From Cristatella mucedo (lineage: Eukaryota; Bryozoa; Phylactolaemata; Cristatellidae): 64,000 bases of DNA. Under the pieces are notes generated by a model, which saw nothing but the letters and a program-made list of their open reading frames with translations, was not told the DNA's origin and did no database searches. Positions 40,401 to 55,400 of the stretch are shown one piece after another; the stretch's first letter is position 1; every line of letters begins with the position of its first letter. The position numbers were made by a program, and so were the translations under genes. The DNA is taken from assembly GCA_009760855.2 (NCBI GenBank), contig WPIO01000047.1:1535001-1599000 (forward strand). The letters run 5' to 3'.

Positions 40401-43400
40401 CAGCTAACCATTTGTTATGCCTCACTAAGAGAGAAGCAATAACCAAGGGTTAATGAAAACAGTATCGTCCTTAAGACAAGCACGCAAAAGCACACAAGAC
40501 ATTCAAGGTGCTGGTTGGTAGAACCCCTGGTTATGAGTGCACTGAATCGTGCACACGTGAGCATGCACTACTCACAGGTTGCCTGGCCTGTGCAATAACA
40601 TGCTGATTGTCGGAGCAAAACTCTGCAGCTAAGCTTATCTGCCGCAAAGATCGCAATTGCCTAATTACAGCTTGATCGATGGCGTCTCACAACTTCAAAC
40701 CAAATTTCTGCACAGGGCGCTCGAAGTAAGCTGCTGAATATCGGCGATCTCTAGTTTGTGAAGAGTAGTAGGCATTCGACTGGACGCATTACACTCAAGC
40801 ACATAGAACGAATGCACTCAATTAACATAATGCCTTTCACGTGGACACCTCCATAAACCAGCATATACCACAGTAAAATAACGAGAGAAAGCATATTCGA
40901 CCCATAAAATTCAGTTAAAAATGGCAGATTTCATCATTTCACATCATCTTGAAAACGACTGCATTGCCTGTTTGTGGAGGTACTTAAAACATATTCGCAA
41001 TAGTATGAAAGCAATTGTGCAATTTGCAGTATGCTAGGGTCATTCTTTCCGCTGATACATACATTCATCTTCAAAAGAAAACTTCTGGCAAAGAGAATTC
41101 CAACGTTCCAAATCACATCGAGGCAAAAATTCTAGTAAAAATGCCAGGAATGAGAGGCAACAAGCAGATGCCGTCATCGTAAAATAAAACTTCACCACTG
41201 ACTTGCTTACAAGTGTGCTGCGGGCAGTCTTCGCCATAGTCTCGCCTTCTCTTCGGCTAACGTAGTGGCAGCTTTTTTATTCCAAAAGAAATTGAATTTG
41301 CTGAAAATTGCTCTTTATCATTCCGATAGAGGGAGCAGAGCTAACTATCGGCAGGGCGTGGCACTCGACCTTGTTCTCCCTTTTGGCCTCCAATCGTTCT
41401 ACTCAGCCTCACGGCCTTCTACTCCAATCGCAAAAAAAGATGCAAGCACAAGCAAGTCGACGATTCACCGGCTACTTTGCCCTCTCGTTTTAGTGGCTTC
41501 CGGTTCCGATGAGAGTGGCGCTAAACTAAGCTTCATATGGCAGAGTGCCAGTCGCGTCGGTGAAAGGTCTTCCCGCTATGACTTCAAGTTTAGGGAACCA
41601 TAGTGGTCAGTGTGACTTACCACTATGACCCCCCCATGGCATGCTTCTTGACAGGTTAACTCTCGCACAGCCTGTACTCGTCCCGAGAACACGAGCGTTC
41701 TTCAGTTCTTGATTCCTTGCTTTGGAAGTGCTAGCAATATGCCCTTAACAAACACGTCGAGCTCTTTCGTCTAAGGAATTGTACAGCAGAGCTAGCTACC
41801 GTGGCGACAGCCGGAAGAGGAATCCTCGAGGGATGGGTATATCGTGAGAACTCCCGCACTCTCCATGCGGATAAAAATGCCCACGATTGGGTTGCATTGA
41901 GCCCTATTCTTAAAATGTGCGAGCATTTTGACAAAGGCGGTTTTCTTAGTTTATATTGGCCGATTTTCTCACATCTCTGCAATTGTGGTGCTTTTAACAG
42001 CCCTGGCCGTCGATAGCCATATAATGTGGACAATCTTTGTCACTAGTCACTAGTCACTTACTTCCAGGCCACTGGGCCACTACTGGACAAACGGCTTCAA
42101 AAGTACACCTACTCCGGGTTTGCATGAAGACTTGTGGAAATTAGTGCATGTCTACATGTATCGAAATGTGGACCCTTCACTACAGAAACACCGCTAGACA
42201 AAAAAAATACAGTTTGACGTTACTCGGATCGGCTACGCTAATCATATGTGTAAATCGGGATTTCAATTTTTGACTTCATTTGCTCTTCCAGTAACATGTA
42301 ACAAATCCTACCAATCGTGGCTCCAAAAAGCAGCCTACGAACAGCAGATCTCTAAAAAAGAGTTCGAGCTTGCTACACACGCACGAACAAAGAATGCCAA
42401 AGCACAGAGTCTGCACATTTGATAAGTACGCCTGCCCGCCTGCTACTTCCCAAGTATACTCGTCTGTAACTCAATGGCAAGAAGACGGCCGATACAAAGT
42501 TGGAGTAGTCGCACAGACGACTACCAAGATGAACTGAAGTCTAACTAGATAACTTTCGCAAAGCCACTCGAAATATGTTAATAATGTTCACAATCCAACC
42601 GGCAGTGATCCATTAGCAACAAGGTGGCGTGCAAAGCTTTTGACCATGCATCCCAATCGAGCAGCACAGTTCAAGAGTGCATGTACCAGCATCGGCGATT
42701 TCTGAAGCAAACTACCACAAAGTGCAAGCAAGCACGAACTTTCTCTGTCAGGCAAGCAGGCCGGCAACGGCGCCAAGCCGTTCGCCAATTCAACAGGCAA
42801 TCTGGCCGATTTATTTTACAGAGATCCAAATAAAACAAGGCGTTTGATAAAAAACCACATACACGCCCATACCTGTCAGCTTCATCCAAAACTAATATCT
42901 CAATGCTATCGAGCCCAAAATTAGGCGAGTTATGAAGATGGTCAATTAGCCGGCCTGGCGTGGCAATAATTACATCTGGCCCAAGCCGCAGCGATGCCTC
43001 TTGAGTCTTCAGGTCAAGGCCACCTAGGAGAAACAGGAAAAACCAGTCCACTTTCAAGTCGATGCTTCGGCACAAAAACCATGTTCGCCTACGGTCAAAT
43101 GCAAGGCAAATCAGCAACAAAGGCAACCGCCGCCTGCCGGCGGATGGTGAGCGATCTGCATGAGCTCACCGGCAGCCAGTGTTATCTCGACGCGGGTGAA
43201 CTGGGCAAGCTGGCAGGCCACCTGGTGGACCTGAACTGCCAGCTCACGCGTCGGAACGAGCACGAGCACTCGTGTGGTCGGCACACCGCCGGAGGGCTTG
43301 TACAGCAGGCGCTCAAGGATTGGGAGCATGAACGCGGCCGTCTTGCCTGCAACGTTTCCAGCACTAATGTACCCATACGAGCAGACCGGCCGGGGCAGAG

Positions 43401-46400
43401 ACAGATAGACAGAGCAGCATCAAACCTGACTGCTGAGCTAATAAGATCACTGACGGAATGCATACTGGCAGAGATTCCTCGAGAAGATCCCAAAGATGAG
43501 CTGAACCGATTCCACAAAAACGGGTGCGTTTGGCGACCCGCAAAGATATCACAGGGAAAATGCACGATCGATATAACTGCCAACAAGCTGCATAAGCATA
43601 CGACAAATGAAGCAGCTGGCAGGGAATTGGCCAACAACCCCACTCCCGCAAGCTCTGATCGGCAAGGTGAAGCCAAGCAGAAAACTGCCAGATAACACAG
43701 TGCAAGATGTTTTAATGTTGGCATTAAAACAGAGGGCAGCGGCAGCTTCATGGTTCTTCCCCTCCTTCGCCCCTTCGAACAGATCCTGCAGGCAGGTACA
43801 TCTGAAAACTCAAACAGAGTGAATCAAATCTGAGCTTACCCCACAGCACCGGCAGCGCAAAGTGGGTGAGACTGCAGCAACGTGCACATCGTGCGATGTA
43901 CTGCACTCGCGCACTCATTAGATAGTATAAAAAAGAATCCCATTAAGTATAGAGGTGGCCATCAGATTCAAGGCGATGAAAGTTGAACGTCCTTCGGTCA
44001 CCAGCATTTGCGACTCGACCGAGCGCCAGGCCTCAATTGCAGCTTTCCACGGCACACCGCTCAGCACCAGGCAGCTAGATTGGGGCTCTCCCGCATGGCC
44101 AGCTGCCGACAAGCATAGGCTACACGCCGAGATGTGCGAGACTGTAAAAATGGCACCGCACTGTGCATCGGCCATTTACAACATGCAAACTACATGCATG
44201 CATCCAGGCACACACACACGTGCATGCACAAGCACGAACATACGCACACATAAATGGCAGAGTAACTCCGCTAGACACACGAAACAGGCCTTAACGGTAA
44301 GCGAGTTTTTTTAGTGACCGCAATAAAACAGCCGAAGAAGACCGATCAAAGATCCCCACAGTCAAAAGGCTAGGCCATGTTTACCTGAGCCAGTGACGGC
44401 GCAGGCACATAAATCCCTTCCTTGGAGTGCCACTGGAATGCAGGCGGCCTGGATTGGCGTTGGCTTTTCGAAATGCATTGCAGCCAGTGCTTTCAACAAA
44501 GGACGTGATAAATTCATGTCTTGAAAGCCAAGCTTGTCATCGTATGTGTCGATGCTGTCGGCAAACCGGGCACCCTCTGCATCTTGATCGCCCTGCAGTC
44601 GGCAGGAAGTGATTCACGTAAGACACTTCAGCGCTAGACGACCAAGGAGGCTAGGCTACATACAGATAGATCGGTGCTAGAAATGCCGCTAACCTGCTGC
44701 ACAGATGCATCGGCTATAGAATCATCACCAACTGGGTACAAAATATAGAGAACATACTGTTGCAGAGCACAGCAGCTCACTCACAGGGCAAGCATACCCC
44801 AATGCTGTCCTGCTGTGCCAACATAATTTCAGTAGTACAGCGAGTGCATGCAGCTCACAATTGAATGGCTTCCAGCGAGTCGCAAGTTATCTTCGGGCTG
44901 CCTGACGATGCCATACCTCAGCTTGAAATCACGAGAACTCGGGCTACTGCAGGCCATCTTCACTCACAGACCATTGGTTCACTCATTTATCTGTCTATAA
45001 TGGATTTCCCGTTATCCACAAGGAACACACCAGGTGGACCACTCATCCATCTACCCAAAATGCGTGCCGTGACTGCACTGATAAAAAAATCCTAGCTGCT
45101 TAAACAGCCTCTTTTTGTATAGCGACAGAAGAGCCTTGATGGCTATCACCACCGCTTGCAGTGGCGATAAAGGATCGCCCACCACAGGAATCGAACCCAC
45201 GACATCAGGACCGAGGTCATGAAAGCAACCGCCTTACCTAGTGTGCCATCACGGCTAACAGCAATAAGGAGCACGGTCAGCGATGCAGCTTCCTCATGCA
45301 GCCACCGACAATTACGGCTGGAAATGCCATGATTTTTTTTTTAAAGCTGCCTATTGTCGACAACAGATCTTCCATTGTTCGGGGAAAGTGCGCTGAAGTT
45401 CGAGAAGTTAGAGAAGGAGAACACGAAAACCACGATGTCAGCACCACCTTACCCCTTAAACAACAGCCAACCCTAAGTTGGAGTGATGACAACTTCTTAG
45501 AAACGCACCTATTTATCACAGCTTTTAGTGAGTCCCTGTGATTTGTCCTTAATGAGCTTATGCATGCTGACACTGTTGCATGCTGCCACTAACCACACTT
45601 GCATGCTGACCCTGTGCATGTCACCCCTAACCATGTTATTCTTGTTGTTTATCGAGCATGCTACCACTAAACATTCGATCATGTGTCCTTTGCAGCAAAT
45701 GTAAAGAGCCTAGAAAGAGATTGAGTTCTCTGAGGGCGCTTTATCGTGTTATTATTATTATTATTATTTTAAGTGAAGCAGACCACATAAGCACGACAGC
45801 TTAACCGAGTGCGAAATAAAATCGATTCAATCGGCTCACTTTCAATTCCAGCTCAAGTTATCCCAGAGCAAGAGGAGCTTACAAGCCCTATCCAAGCTAC
45901 AGTCGTCACAAGGCAGAGTGGAATTCTCGTTTTAGTCTCAAGTGGTGGCACTAATGGGGAAAAAAACTCAAGGAGCCGAGGAGAGGGATAAGCTGGTAAC
46001 GTCTGCTCATGATTGAATTGCTCCTCAGATTGCTAGGTTCCAGTCGTGCCACGCGGCAATTCGTGAAGAGAACCATTTTGGCATCATTCGTTGTATTTAT
46101 TGCAGTCGAGAGTGAATGATTGGATTTCAGGCATGTCAAACATCCATATTGACGACACTTTACAATAATCGCCCAATATGACATTAAAGATCCTTCTAGG
46201 TGCCGCAACTACGGTTAGGCGGGTGAGTGAAACACGCATGAAGGCACTCGCATATAAATACACGGGCACACGTGTGCACGCACACACAGGCAAACTTCGT
46301 TTCGGTAAGCTTAGCACAACTTGGATTCTCGGTGGCATTCCACAATGCAAATCCTTGTAGAAAACGGTAAGTAATCCGGCCATATTTTTGCACAAGCCAC

Positions 46401-49400
46401 AAAGCACAAAGGTAAATAAAAAGGGTCACATTTTAATGTAAGCTACACTATAAACATGACAACGGCAGTGATTGCATAGCGATACCTGAGACCGGCACCA
46501 TGATCTCTCTTCATTCCTTTGCATAAAAATTCGTAAGAAGGCCTGCAGAGGGGGGAGGAACCTTGCCCTGCTACATCAACCAAGCCGACAGTTTAATAAT
46601 AATAATAATAATATTGCACTTGATAAAGCGCCCTCAGAGAACTTAATCTCTTTCTAGGCGCTTTACATTTGCTGCAAAGTGATATGCAATAGAATAGTAA
46701 GTAAAATCATGCTTAAAAAACAAGCAAAATGAATAATATTGTTAGGGGTGACATGCACAGGGTCAGCATGCAAATGTGGTTAGTGGCAGCATGCACAGTG
46801 TCAGCACGCATAAGCACATCAAGGACGAATCACAGGGACCCACTAAATGCTGTCCTAAATAGGTGTGTTTTTAAGTTTCTTTTAAATGTGGTCAGGTCAG
46901 GGGATGTTCTGACGCAGGTCGGGAGGGAGTTCCGGGCTTTGGGAGCATACGAGCTAAATGCACGGTCTCCAAAGGATTTAAGGTTTCTACGAGGTATTTC
47001 CAGACTGTTGGATTCCGAAAAGCGAGTGGTACGATGCTTGGCCTGATGGGGTAGTATATCTGAAAGATAGGCTGGAGCCATAGAATGAAGAGACCTAAAA
47101 GTGAGCGACAAAACCTTGAAGTCAATCCATTGCCTCACTGGTAGCCAGTGCAGGTCGGCGAGAAGTGGAGTAATGTGGCAACTGTGACACTCACGACAGA
47201 CAAGCCTAGCTGCAGAGTTTTGCACAAGCTGCAATCGCCTGATAGCACATGCTGGTAGGCCAGTAAGCAGTGAGTTGCAGAAGTCGAGATGGGATGTCAC
47301 GAATGCATGGACCAACTTGGACGAGGTATCCTTATCTAAACAAGCCCGAATTTTAGCAATGTTATGAAGCTGAAAATAGGCAGATTTGACTGTGGAGCTG
47401 ATGTGGTCGTCTAATGAGAGGTCGCTTTGGAATATGACACCTAGATTTCGAGCGGATTCAACTGGAGATATGCTGGCAGAGCCAATTTTGAAAGTCAGCC
47501 TTTCCAATTTCTGAATCACACTGGGTTTGCCCATAACTAGTAAGTTAGTTTGATCATCGTTTAGTTTTAGAAAATTTGCTGCCATCCATGATCGGATGTC
47601 ATCAATGCATGCAGCAAGTGAGTTGAGAGAATTTGAGGTGCTCGAAGGCTGGGAGGGATCAAAGCAAAGGTACAACTGAGTGTCATCCGCATAGAAGTGA
47701 AAGCCTAGATTGTGCTTGGCAATCACATCAGCGAGAGGGAGAGTATAAACGGTGAAAAGGACCGGACCTAGCACAGAGCCCTGAGGTACTCCATATTTCA
47801 GAGGTACTTAAGATGATCTTTGTCCATTCACGTCAATACTCTGGAGTCTCCCACTGAGATAGGACCTGAACCACTGCAGAGCAGTGCCAGTGATGCCCAG
47901 GCGAGATGAGAGGCGCTCTAGAAGTACTTTGTGATCGATGGTATCAAAAGCTGCCGAAAGATCGAGCAAAACAAGAAGAGACACTCTACCCATGTCTGCA
48001 TTCCTAAGTAGGTCGTTGTATACCAGTTTAGTGATATAATGAGCACATACATGTACCTCTATAATGCAGAATACCAATGTGCCAGTACCACCTGCCAAGA
48101 TATAGTATCCAGCCAAAGATAAGTATCTCCCACTATCTTGATTGAACGTACACTCAGCGCAAAAGTATCATCGACCCCTTGTTAATGATGAGTATCAGGT
48201 ATTCCACCATGAACCATTACACCGATGCACAAAGAACGAATGAGCCGCATTAACATAGTCTTTTCTCGATAGAAGTTTCATAAACCAGTGCAAGCGAAGA
48301 AATAAAAAGAGAAAGCATCTTCGACAGCTTAAAATTCCTTTAAAATGGCCATTACTCATTTTACAGCACCTTAAAAACAACTGCATAGCTCGTTTTCGGA
48401 GGTATTTTGACATGTGCATTAGCATAAAAACAGCAGTACACCGGCTACGCTCCTTTCACACACTATTGCCAATCGGCATGCTTAAGACCATCTAGTTGAC
48501 TGTCTTTACTGAGTGCCAAGTGTGGGCTTTGCACCAAACAAGACTTAGCTATGTTACAATTGCTATACAATTGCAAATGTATGAGACTTCGGTGAGGCAC
48601 AACCGGAAGAAGATGGCTACGACCGGTATCATCGATTAAGCACGAGACCCGGTGGGTTCTATCACATCTGGAGGATTGCTTTTCTCAAGCTTGCAAGAAA
48701 TGTGGAGAACGATAGGGCCATATGTTTGCTCTAAGCCCGATCAGCTCGGACATGTGTAACTTCATTTTAGCATTAAAAATTAATATAGTGTAGCAAAGCA
48801 TTTCTTATATGTTATGCAAGCTTATTTTATGTACTGCTATTGATTACTGCAGCTTGTAGTAATGCTTTTTCATACAAGAATCGAAACTTCTTGGGTGGAG
48901 GCTATTTTAGGCAGCCTTGCCGATACTTTTGTGCTCAGGTGTACCTAATTTCATCAACAAACAGACGAGTGTAATACAAAAAAGTAGCTAGTGTAAAAGA
49001 CCTGTTGATTCGGTGGCCTCCATCAGCAGGTCTTGCACTAGATGGTCTGCTCATGCGTTGGTCATAATCCTAAGCTGCTACCTCCGATGCTCATATCGCA
49101 GAAGGAATGTCACTCAACTGAAGAAAGGCAAGTACCCAAAAAAATGAGACGAATCAACTAAAGCTTCTGCTGCCTGCCAGCAAAGAACGACCAACGCTTG
49201 TATTCCTAAATGTCTGGAAATGCAGTACCTTTACCGGTTAAGGGAATAAGTCAGAGCAAGGAGCAGTGGGGCATTTCTTCAAAACACAGCGAGGCAGTGA
49301 CTTGGGTCGCCCCCTATTACTACGCCCCCTTCCCAGACCATCACCAATGACGAAATTATGTCTTATTAATTTCACTTTTATGAGCAACCACCTAGTTCGT

Positions 49401-52400
49401 GTCGAATAAATGCTATGATTTTGAGCTATTATTTTTTTCCTTAATTTCGGGTTTAGCACCACCAATATAACAATCTTGCGGGTACTACCGTCTACATACA
49501 AATTTGCAGGTCTTGCCTCCAGATGGAAATCCTGGCTAAGCCACTGGGCGAAAGTATTGGCATTGTACGTCCAGCAACCGGCAGGGTACTGCCAAAGCAA
49601 TCCAATTGAAAAACCTGTGCAGTTGAAGATACCCGAATAAAGCGTAACGTCATAATAAAACGAAGAATGCCGTACGAAACTGGCGGACGATGACCGGTAA
49701 ATAACTCCACTCTCATTCAGCAGGCCAGAGCCGTAACGCATGGCAAGGAGCCGGCGTCAGCTAGGGAACGCAAAACATGACCACAAGCCTACTCTATCTT
49801 ACCATATTAGTTTCCGAATGGGTTCTAATAGCAAATCCCCCTACTTGTTGGTGCAAGCTGCCGCTATGCAAACCGAGACTGTGCTGAAAGGACTGCACAA
49901 TGGGCTGTAGGATGTCCTCATCCATGATAAATTCAAGGAGCACTTTGGTGCTTACATGGAGTAGCAAGGCAAGCCAAGTCCACCAGGATTTCGTGGACTT
50001 GGAAAGCTGCTACCAAGGACAGTATAGCGAGAAATTAGACTAAACGTGATCCAAAATATTAAACACTTTGTCGTCATTGCCTGATTCTTTTTTTGAAAAT
50101 ACGTCAATTTCAAATGCATTATGGTCTTAGTCACAGAGACACATTTTTTGGAGAATAGTGACCATTGTCTGTACTGTTAAGGCACAAGATCTTGAAAAAC
50201 AACGATTAGTACACAGAAACAAAACTTATTTTACAAAAGTATTATGGATGGTCGTTCATTTCATACTAAGTCAGCCGTGGCAAACAATTTGACCGTGCAA
50301 CCAGCCCCCAAAATAAATACTTAGATTGGAAAAGACCCACTGACTTACCGAGTCCTTCCAGAACCAACGGTGATTCTGTTCAGACTTACTAACTCGGTAT
50401 AAGCAGGCTGTCGATCACAATTAATCTGTCACAGAGCGATTCTAGAATAACTATGTCAACTGCTGACCCACTAAAGTGTGGTTGCATTCCCGGAAGAAAG
50501 TTTGAGGACAATTTGTAAGTGTTCAAAGCAAATCCTCAATATAGCGTCTGAATACCCCATCACCTCAATACAGAGGAGTCCCCCATTCAGAAGCAGAAAA
50601 CACCTGCAAACAGTATCGGTCTGCCAATAAAATAAGCAGGACCTCGAGCAAACAGAGGCAGATCGAAAACAAGCAATGGCAAGCAGCGCTTGGGCAGAGG
50701 ATCGAACCAGAATTATAAGGGCAAGCAAGGCGATAATTGGCTCAAAGAATATGATGTATGACGACCTTCTCAGGAATGCAGACCTAGTTCGAGTCTCTCT
50801 GCTGCGGTTTGCTTGCTGCTTCGGCAGCGTTTGAGCTTATAGTTGGTTCAAAACTCAGCAGCATGGCTTTGACGCACACGTCGCAACTGCCACATTACAC
50901 AACTTCTCACCGATCTGCACTAGCTTCCCGTCAGGGATCGCATCGACATTACTTCCAAGGTTTTGTAACTCATTTTCAACTCAAGTCCCTTTATCTTCTT
51001 TCTTATGCATCTAGGCATCGTACCACCAGCTAGCTCTCCTGATTCAAGTCGTTTAGCTGTGCCTCGAACCAACCTCTAATTCTTTGTAAGCAGCGCCTTA
51101 GTATGCTTATGTGTGCTGATGAAATGCATGTTATTACCGGCTATATTAACATGCTTCCCTTACGGCAAATGTGAAGTGCCTAGAAAGAGATCATGTTGTC
51201 TGAAAGTGCTATACAAATATCTTATTAGTACAATAGTTATTACTATTATGGAGAGAATGGGGCAAAAGTAGTTGAGCAGAAGCTGCAGCGAGCAATAGTG
51301 CGCGGTGGTAGCATTTCCTAAGTCAGGAGCCCAGCAGCCTGCTCAGCCAATAACAAACAAGTGCCACCACAAACCTAACAAGGCAGCAAGCACTTTAAAG
51401 CAGCACAGCCATGCTTGGTCTGTCAACTGGCAGATACCTTGTCTGAATTCTTCTTGTTGCGCTTCCCTTTCTTTTCTTTAATCTTAACGGTGTCTAAAGA
51501 AGTCCGCAATGATGCAGCAATGATGACCCAGCCGCTCCATAGGGAACAGGGTAGCAAGCAACGCTAATAGCGTCTCAGTATGCGCACCCCTCGGGACAGC
51601 GCCCGTCGGTGGGGGCAGCACCCGTCGGGGTAGGGTGGGGTGGGGCATCACCCAGAGGTGAGGGCAGCACCCACAGAGGTGAGGGCAGCACCCATCGGGG
51701 GGGGTGGGGCCCCCCACGCAGCGCCTGTCGGGGGGGGGGGCAGCGCCCCTTGGAGCAGCACCTATGGGGGGGAAGGGGAGAGAGAGAGGTGGCAGGCAGG
51801 ACAGGGCAGGCCGAGTGCCAAGGGAAGAGAAGAGGCACAATAAAAATTATAACAATATAAATGAAATAATAATGAAAATACATTTGCATAGCATCCCAAA
51901 GAACTTTCTATGCATTTAACATATGTTGTAAAGGAAGCATGATCATACGGTTACTAGTAGTATGCACAATGTCAACAAGCATAGCATGGTTATATCTGGC
52001 ATGCACAGGGTGGCAGCATGCACAGTGTCAGCACACATAAGCACACGAAGGACGATTTACAAAGACCATTAAATGCTGTGACAAAAATATGTGTTTTAGC
52101 TTGCTTTAAATGTCTATTGTCATTTCAGGGGATGTCGAAATGTCAGTCGGAAGTGAGTTCCAGGCTTTGGGAGCATACGAAATAAAGGCATGGTCTCCAA
52201 AGGATTTGTTGTTCGTACTAAGTGTAGGCAAACGAGTTGACTCAGAAAATATGGTGGTACGCTGCCTAGCCTGGTTGGAGAGTAGTTCTGATAGGTAGGC
52301 TGGAGCCACCGAATGAAGGGGCCTAAGAGTGAGTGATAGAACCTTGAAGTCGATGCACTACTAGATTGGGAGCTACCGCAAGTCGGCAAGATGTATGAAG

Positions 52401-55400
52401 TGGCAAGTGCTACACCCACGACAGACAAGCCTAGCTGCAGAGTTTTGCAACAACTAAAAGCACCTGATTGTGCAGGCCGATAAACCAGCAAGCAGTGAGT
52501 TGCAGAGGTAGAGACCGAATGTTACAAAAGCATGGACCAATTTAGATGTAGTATCCCTGTCTGTAAGCAAGTAGTCTGTAAGCGAGGCCGAATTTAGCTA
52601 TGTTAGGTAGCTTAAAGTAGCAGGCTTTACTATGGCGCTGATGTGGTCGTCTAGTGCAAGGTGACTTTGGAACACGACACCTAAATTTCGTAAAGATTCA
52701 ACAGGAGATAGGCTGGCAGCCGATTTTGAGCATTCGGCATTCCCATGTCTGAGTCACACTTGGTTTGCCCATAACTAGTAAGTTGGTTTCATCATCATTA
52801 AATTTGAGAAAATTTGCTGCTATCCAAGCGTGGGTCCAAGCAATACATGCAGCAAGGTAGTTAAGAGACTTCGTCGAGCTGGAGGGCTGGAAGAGATCAA
52901 AACCATGGTAAAACTGGGTGTAGCCTGCATAGAAGTGAAAGCACAGACTGTGCTTGGCTATCCCCATTGTAAGAGGAAGAGTATAAACTGTAAAGACAAG
53001 CAGGCCAAGCACAGACCCCTGACGTATACCATAATTCAGTTGCTTCATCTAAATTGGTCCATGATCTGTGACATCATGTCTTGATTTCTATAACTCACTG
53101 CTTGCTGGCCTACCGGTCTGTGCACTCAGGCGCTTACAGCTGGTCCAAAACTCTTTAGCTAGGCATGTCTGTCGTGAGCGCTTTGCAGTTGCCACATCAT
53201 AGCTTCACAGTTGCCACATCTCAAAACTTCTCGCCGACCTGCATTGACTCCCAGACAAGCACCACATCGACTTCAAGGTTTTTTCATTCACTGTCAGGTC
53301 CCTTTATTCTATGGCTACAGCCTACCTATCAGATCTACTCCCCCCCAGGCTAAGCATAATTTCACCAGCTTTTCGGAATCTTATCATTTCCCTATACCTC
53401 GTACAAACCTCAAATCGTTTGAAGACCGTGCCTCCCGACATCGCCTGACTTGATGACATTTAAAAAGGAATTAAAAATGCACCTAATTATCACAGTATTT
53501 AGTGGGTCCCTGTGATTCGTCCTTTATATGATAATATGCATGCTGCCACTAACCATACTTGCTGGCTGACCCTGTGCATGGCACCCCTAACCACGCTATT
53601 CTTGTTGTTTATTGAGCATGCTACCACTAACCATTTGATTCGTGCTTCCTTTGCAGCAGCAATTGTAAAGCGCCTGGAAAGAGATTGAATTCCCTGAGGG
53701 CGCTTTATCCAATGTATTACTATGATTATTACTATTTTTATTATTCCTCGGATGGTCTTTGTCCATTCACATCAATAATCTGAAGTCTCCAACGGAGATA
53801 GGACTTAATTGCTGTGCAGTGAATGGTGCCCGGGCGAGAAGAGAGGCGCTAGAGAAGGACTTGGTGATCGATAGCATCAAATGCTGCCAAAAGATCGAGC
53901 CTGAGGGATTGGCAGCTGACTGGCTAGATATTCCGAGTACAGGCAAGTCTGCCTAGACCCCACCCCACCCTGTTCCTGCTTCGGACATGCCCTAAGTATG
54001 GGAAAATATGGCTGTTTACAGCAAGTAATACTGGGAGAAGTGCATGCAATGACCTGAAACATCTATGCCTTGGCAGCACGAACAGCTAAGGGATTTTCGG
54101 AGTGACAAAGCAGGAAAGCATTATCAAAGCGTTTGGCTTAAACAGCACGATTTATTTTGACTGTAACCAATGATTAACATGCACTTCGACCACTGATGGA
54201 TGATGAGAGACCGATCTTGGTAAGCTTCAACCATTTACCTAATCCCCCATGCCGAATACTCCTCTTGGTAGAATGGGCGCATTCGTCTCCATTGCACCCA
54301 CTGCACACTGCTAGCGGCTGGACCTGTTGATTAATCTCTTGTAAACCTCCTAAAGATCGAAACTCTAATATCGGTTCTCTAATCTCGGTTTGAGAGAATC
54401 CTTGCAAATATCCTCTGCCTGTAATCCGGACCTAATAGAATTTTCGGGAGCGCCCAAGAATCTTCCGTAACAACCTGGAATCGTTACTTGGTCCCCCATC
54501 CGCCCCCACTAGAACGTTCTCAAAATTGTTTTACTAATTTCTCGGAAAGAGTGTAAAAAGAGTGTAAATCCGTTGACTTATTTAGCCCTACATCGAACAC
54601 ACCAATAAACGTATATCATCAAACAGGTGCAGAGGTTGGCACAAATGAGCTGCACATGCCTGCACTATTGCATGTCCGGCATTTGCTTCAGTCAAGCTTC
54701 ACGAGCTGGGGTACCAGAGGAGCACCAAACTAACATCTGTATCGCTACCAACCACTCCCCACGGTTTCCTGTCACAGCTGCTGCTAATTTCTCTAACCTA
54801 GTAGTCGTGAAGCCGACACTAACCTCGGTGACAGCTTATAACTGGTGCTTCTGGAATGTACGTTCTTGGTGCAATAAACCGTTAGCTGTTAGTAGACTGA
54901 TACATGACCTGGCTAAAGTCTACGAACTGCTCGGCTGCCACTAATTATACTCCTGGTTTTTCTTTTTTCACACTACAAGATCGCTGAAAACTGGTGGTGG
55001 AGTAGCTGGCGAAGTATCTCGAAGCTTCGTCTTTTTCGACTCCTGCTAAACAATCTTTTGAATTTCTCATTCTCAGTCCAGCTGGTGGTAAAAGCCGATA
55101 GAGGTAGTAATTTATCATCCACTAAGCAGGAATTCTGGCTTCATTTCTGGCGTTTTCTACTTTCTGTGGTTCTTTGAACAAGGAATCGCCCTTGTCTTAT
55201 GTAGGTACTTTTAATATCCATTTTGATAGTCTTAACTGATTCCGTGTGTTCCAGAATGCCATCACTGTTTAGTCTTTCTGCTTACATATCACGTTCAAAC
55301 TCCTACAAATAAAGAGGCCATACCTTTTGATCATATACTCTCCTAATGATTGCACCATCTTGACCCTTATCGACCCTTACGGCACATCTGATTATAGCTT

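Noticed and set aside
42994-43695. 233-codon plus-strand frame
   Set aside because: Antisense shadow of DDX27 exons 6 and 7.
51484-51889. Pro- and Gly-rich frames
   Set aside because: Arise from the G-rich tandem array.
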